64,000 nucleotides of DNA from Chiua virens (Eukaryota; Basidiomycota; Agaricomycetes; Boletales; Boletaceae): NCBI GenBank assembly GCA_019787685.1, contig JAHNUO010000001.1, forward strand, positions 1,302,001 through 1,366,000. The letters are read 5' to 3'. The stretch's first letter is position 1; the number at the start of each line of letters is the position of its first letter. Under the pieces are notes generated by a model. That model was given only the letters and a program-made list of their open reading frames with translations, had not been told where the DNA came from and searched no databases. Positions 61,843-64,000 of the stretch are shown here, in pieces. The position numbers were made by a program, and so were the translations under genes.

Positions 61843-63529
61843 ATGATGGCAGCACGACCAAGGAAACCCGACGAAATAGATCGCGTCCTATTAACACCAC
61901 GTGACCGCGACGCGACGATCGCTCTCTCTCCCATCATGGCAGGACAGTACTGGTTCCCAAACATGCCCATCCCAGAAATAATGAGCTCTCTCTCAGAATG
62001 GGGCCTCTCAGTCAGCCACGAACAACTCGCGAGGCCCTCCTCTGACTTTGTCGCCGGCGTGTTTACCGCCTGTCTCGACCAGGTCACCTCCATCACCCAA
62101 GAGGTCCTCCACGAACCCATCCAGAATGCTCTCGCCGCCCTCGACGATCAATACACGGATCTCTACCATGCCAGCATCGCACACAACTTTCTCCTCTACC
62201 ACCTCACCCGCTTTGCAAACGCAGCCCGCATCATGGACTTTAGTGCAAAGGATCTCTATCTCCCCGATCCGGAACGCACCCGCTTCATCCTCTCTGCCTT
62301 TATCAACTTTGTCAAGTTTGCGGAACAATGCACCCCCTTCATCACAAACCTCCGCGACCAGTCTACGACCATCATCGAAGAGCGGGAGCAGGTCGCCCAG
62401 GAACTCGCCACCTTTCAGCACAAACTCAACATACTCAAGTAAGCACCACCGCCTTGGCGCAACCCCGCCTTGTTGAGCACGTCCCAGGACCCAGCGCGCG
62501 AAAGACGAACCAAAGTGTGAAGAACTCCGTGCCGAAAACGCAGCCATAACAGCCCATCTCATGGCTGCCAAAGAGACAAGTCAGTCTGTCGCAAAGGGCA
62601 TTGAAGCGCTCAAGATCGACAAGGCCAGCATCATTCTGAAAAAGGAAGGCATAAACGCGGACATATCCATGCTTCTGGATAACGTCCAACGGACCAGAGG
62701 CAGAATCGTCCAAAGCCCCGAAAGAATCAAACGCAACATCACTGCAATGGGCACTACCGCCATCGAGGATAAGAAAACGCTCGCTATGCACGAAGCAAAG
62801 ACAAGAGATCTCCAGGCAAAAATCACCGTGCTGACCAACGTCGAAAAGGTACCCCTCCTTCTATATCCTGCCTGTTCCTCGCCCACCCAGCTTTACTCAT
62901 CAGGAAGTACGGAGTTGTATAGAACAGCTCCAGACCATCGAGAAAGAAGCTCAGCTTCTAGAAAGTTCCCAAAAGGAACTCGCGGACGTTAAAGATAGCC
63001 TAGACTATAAAAAGATTGAGCGAATGGACCTCCAGATGAAAAAGGAGGTACTTCATCCCCACTCTTCCCGTTCCGGCCTCTTTCGCTCATACAGCGTCGA
63101 AGCGCGTACACAGACAGCTCACAAATGCCCAAGAAAAGCTCGAGCGAGCTCAGAGACATGCAGAGGAGAAACGTCATGCAAGCCAACAGACCATCGAACG
63201 ACTTCAACGCGAATACGAGCAAATGGACATCGAACGGCGGGATAACGACAAGCTAGTAGAAGAACTCCGAAAAGAAGCAGATGATACTGAAGCCAAGGTA
63301 CTCTCCCATGTCCATACCGTGTCAATCATCTGACGCGCCCCTTAGATGGCAGAACATCTCAAGAAAAGCGAAGGCGAGCTTAACGAACTGCTTGACGAAT
63401 ATTGGAAGGTACGGCATGCAACAGGTATGTCTTCCTTCTCAAACCAGTCACTTGAGCTAACATCCATCTACAGAGGTGTACATGGAGACCCTTGCCAACA
63501 AGCTCAATATGAGTGTCGATGCAGAATAG
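61843..63529 (+). CDS. NUF2: Nuf2 kinetochore subunit (Ndc80 complex)
   Basis: Connects kinetochores to spindle microtubules with Ndc80. Start MMAARPRKPDEIDRVLL (an alternative is the Met before AGQYWFPNMP at 61936). The CH domain reads QYWFPNMPIPEIMSSLSEWG, SSDFVAGVFTACLDQV, HNFLLYHLTRFANAARIMDF with SAKDLYLPDPERTRFILSAF and INFVKFAEQ, typical for Nuf2. The rest is coiled coil: TIIEEREQVAQELATFQHKL, CEELRAENAAITAHLMAAKE, LKKEGINADISMLLDNVQRT, EKEAQLLESSQKELADVKDS, RLQREYEQMDIERRDNDKLV and EEYMET-like EVYMETLANKLNMSVDAE at the end; stop 63527-63529. About 465 residues over six or more exons. No frame break seen. Confidence 0.93.
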
Positions 63530-63625
63530 TTTATGAATCTAATCGAGTAGGGATAAATTATTTGCTACATTATATGTACAAGTGTACCATCTAGCACGTT
63601 TGTGCCTATACCATCGAAACTTGCT

Positions 63626-64000
63626 CTACGTTCTGGATCTCCCCTTTTGTGTCATCTTCGGCTTGCATTCCTGACAGTACCATGCTGTCTTTTTGCTTGG
63701 CACTTCCAAAAGACCAGTACATTCAAGGTGAAACTATGAGTTCCTGTCAGTCAGTCATTCATGGCAGCAGTACAAGCGATTTACCCATTCCAACTTACAG
63801 CCCTCGTTATCGCAAGCAATCATCTACAAAAGGTCGACGAAAACAGAATTCCGAATAAGTCAGTCAAACACGCGGAGGCAGAGCGAAACACGGAAGGATA
63901 CGGAAAACAACAAACGGAAATACCCACCTGTTCCAAACGAAACCTGGTTGCAGTAGCAATACCGATCTTCATTCGGGTCTGCCGGGACACTCGGCGCTAG
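63626..64000 (-). CDS. ING-family PHD-finger protein, 3' end (partial at right edge)
   Basis: Minus-strand exons entering from the right edge read DRYCYCNQVSFG, then MIACDNEGCKLEW, then FHLECTGLLEVPSKKTAWYC with QECKPKMTQKGRSRT and stop at 63628-63626. This is the C-terminal PHD finger of ING/Yng/Pho23 proteins, which reads H3K4me3 and recruits histone acetyltransferase or deacetylase complexes; cysteines, the His and the EWFH block are in place. The N-terminal ING domain lies outside the window. The first intron boundary near 63900 is not certain. It converges with NUF2, 96 bp apart. Confidence 0.85.

Overview
The window looks like nuclear DNA of a filamentous basidiomycete, most likely an Agaricomycete. 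Genes are close together and broken by many 45-60 nt GT-AG introns, several exons are tiny, and the repertoire is fungal: Skt5/Chs4, Gpi1, Pbn1, Jhd1, a Zn2Cys6 regulator and a QDE-2-like Argonaute. There is no bacterial operon logic and I see no rRNA, CRISPR array or intact transposon.

Layout. 0-5 kb: an Argonaute gene on the minus strand, with the 5' leader of a second, tandem Argonaute at the extreme left edge. 5-7.1 kb: no supportable gene. 7.1-16.3 kb: YPT1, a Rho GTPase, PBN1/PIG-X, a bifunctional PFK-2/FBPase-2, GPI1 and a Sae2/Ctp1/CtIP homologue. 16.3-26.8 kb: a long-chain acyl-CoA synthetase ending in a peroxisomal signal, an MFS transporter, a disordered hypothetical protein, a membrane-anchored M24 peptidase and a CUE-AlkB-GRF protein. 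28.6-35.9 kb: QCR10, a HAD hydrolase, NOP16 and a large zinc-cluster regulator. 38.2-44.5 kb: JHD1 demethylase, Skt5/Chs4 chitin-synthase activator and a PITH protein. 44.7-64 kb: a very dense block with PNKP, PGK, an RGG protein, SDA1, an ADP-ribose pyrophosphatase, an L1-domain nucleolar protein, GAL7, DDX41, a RecQ helicase, NUF2 and the 3' end of an ING-type PHD protein.

By function: four DNA-repair genes (ctp1, AlkB, PNKP, RecQ), three ribosome-biogenesis genes (NOP16, SDA1, L1-domain protein), two GPI-anchor genes (PBN1, GPI1), two chromatin genes (JHD1, ING-like), and RNA silencing (Argonaute). Several divergent pairs have start codons only 46-150 bp apart, so they probably share promoters.

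The most notable sequence-level observations are the tandem Argonaute pair and a series of short reading-frame breaks inside highly conserved motifs (PNKP Walker A, four in DDX41, two in SDA1, others in ctp1, PITH and the L1 protein). So many breaks in housekeeping genes point to indel errors in the assembly or a decayed haplotype rather than to biology. Exon boundaries were read by eye from splice motifs and family conservation; gene ends are firmer than internal junctions.
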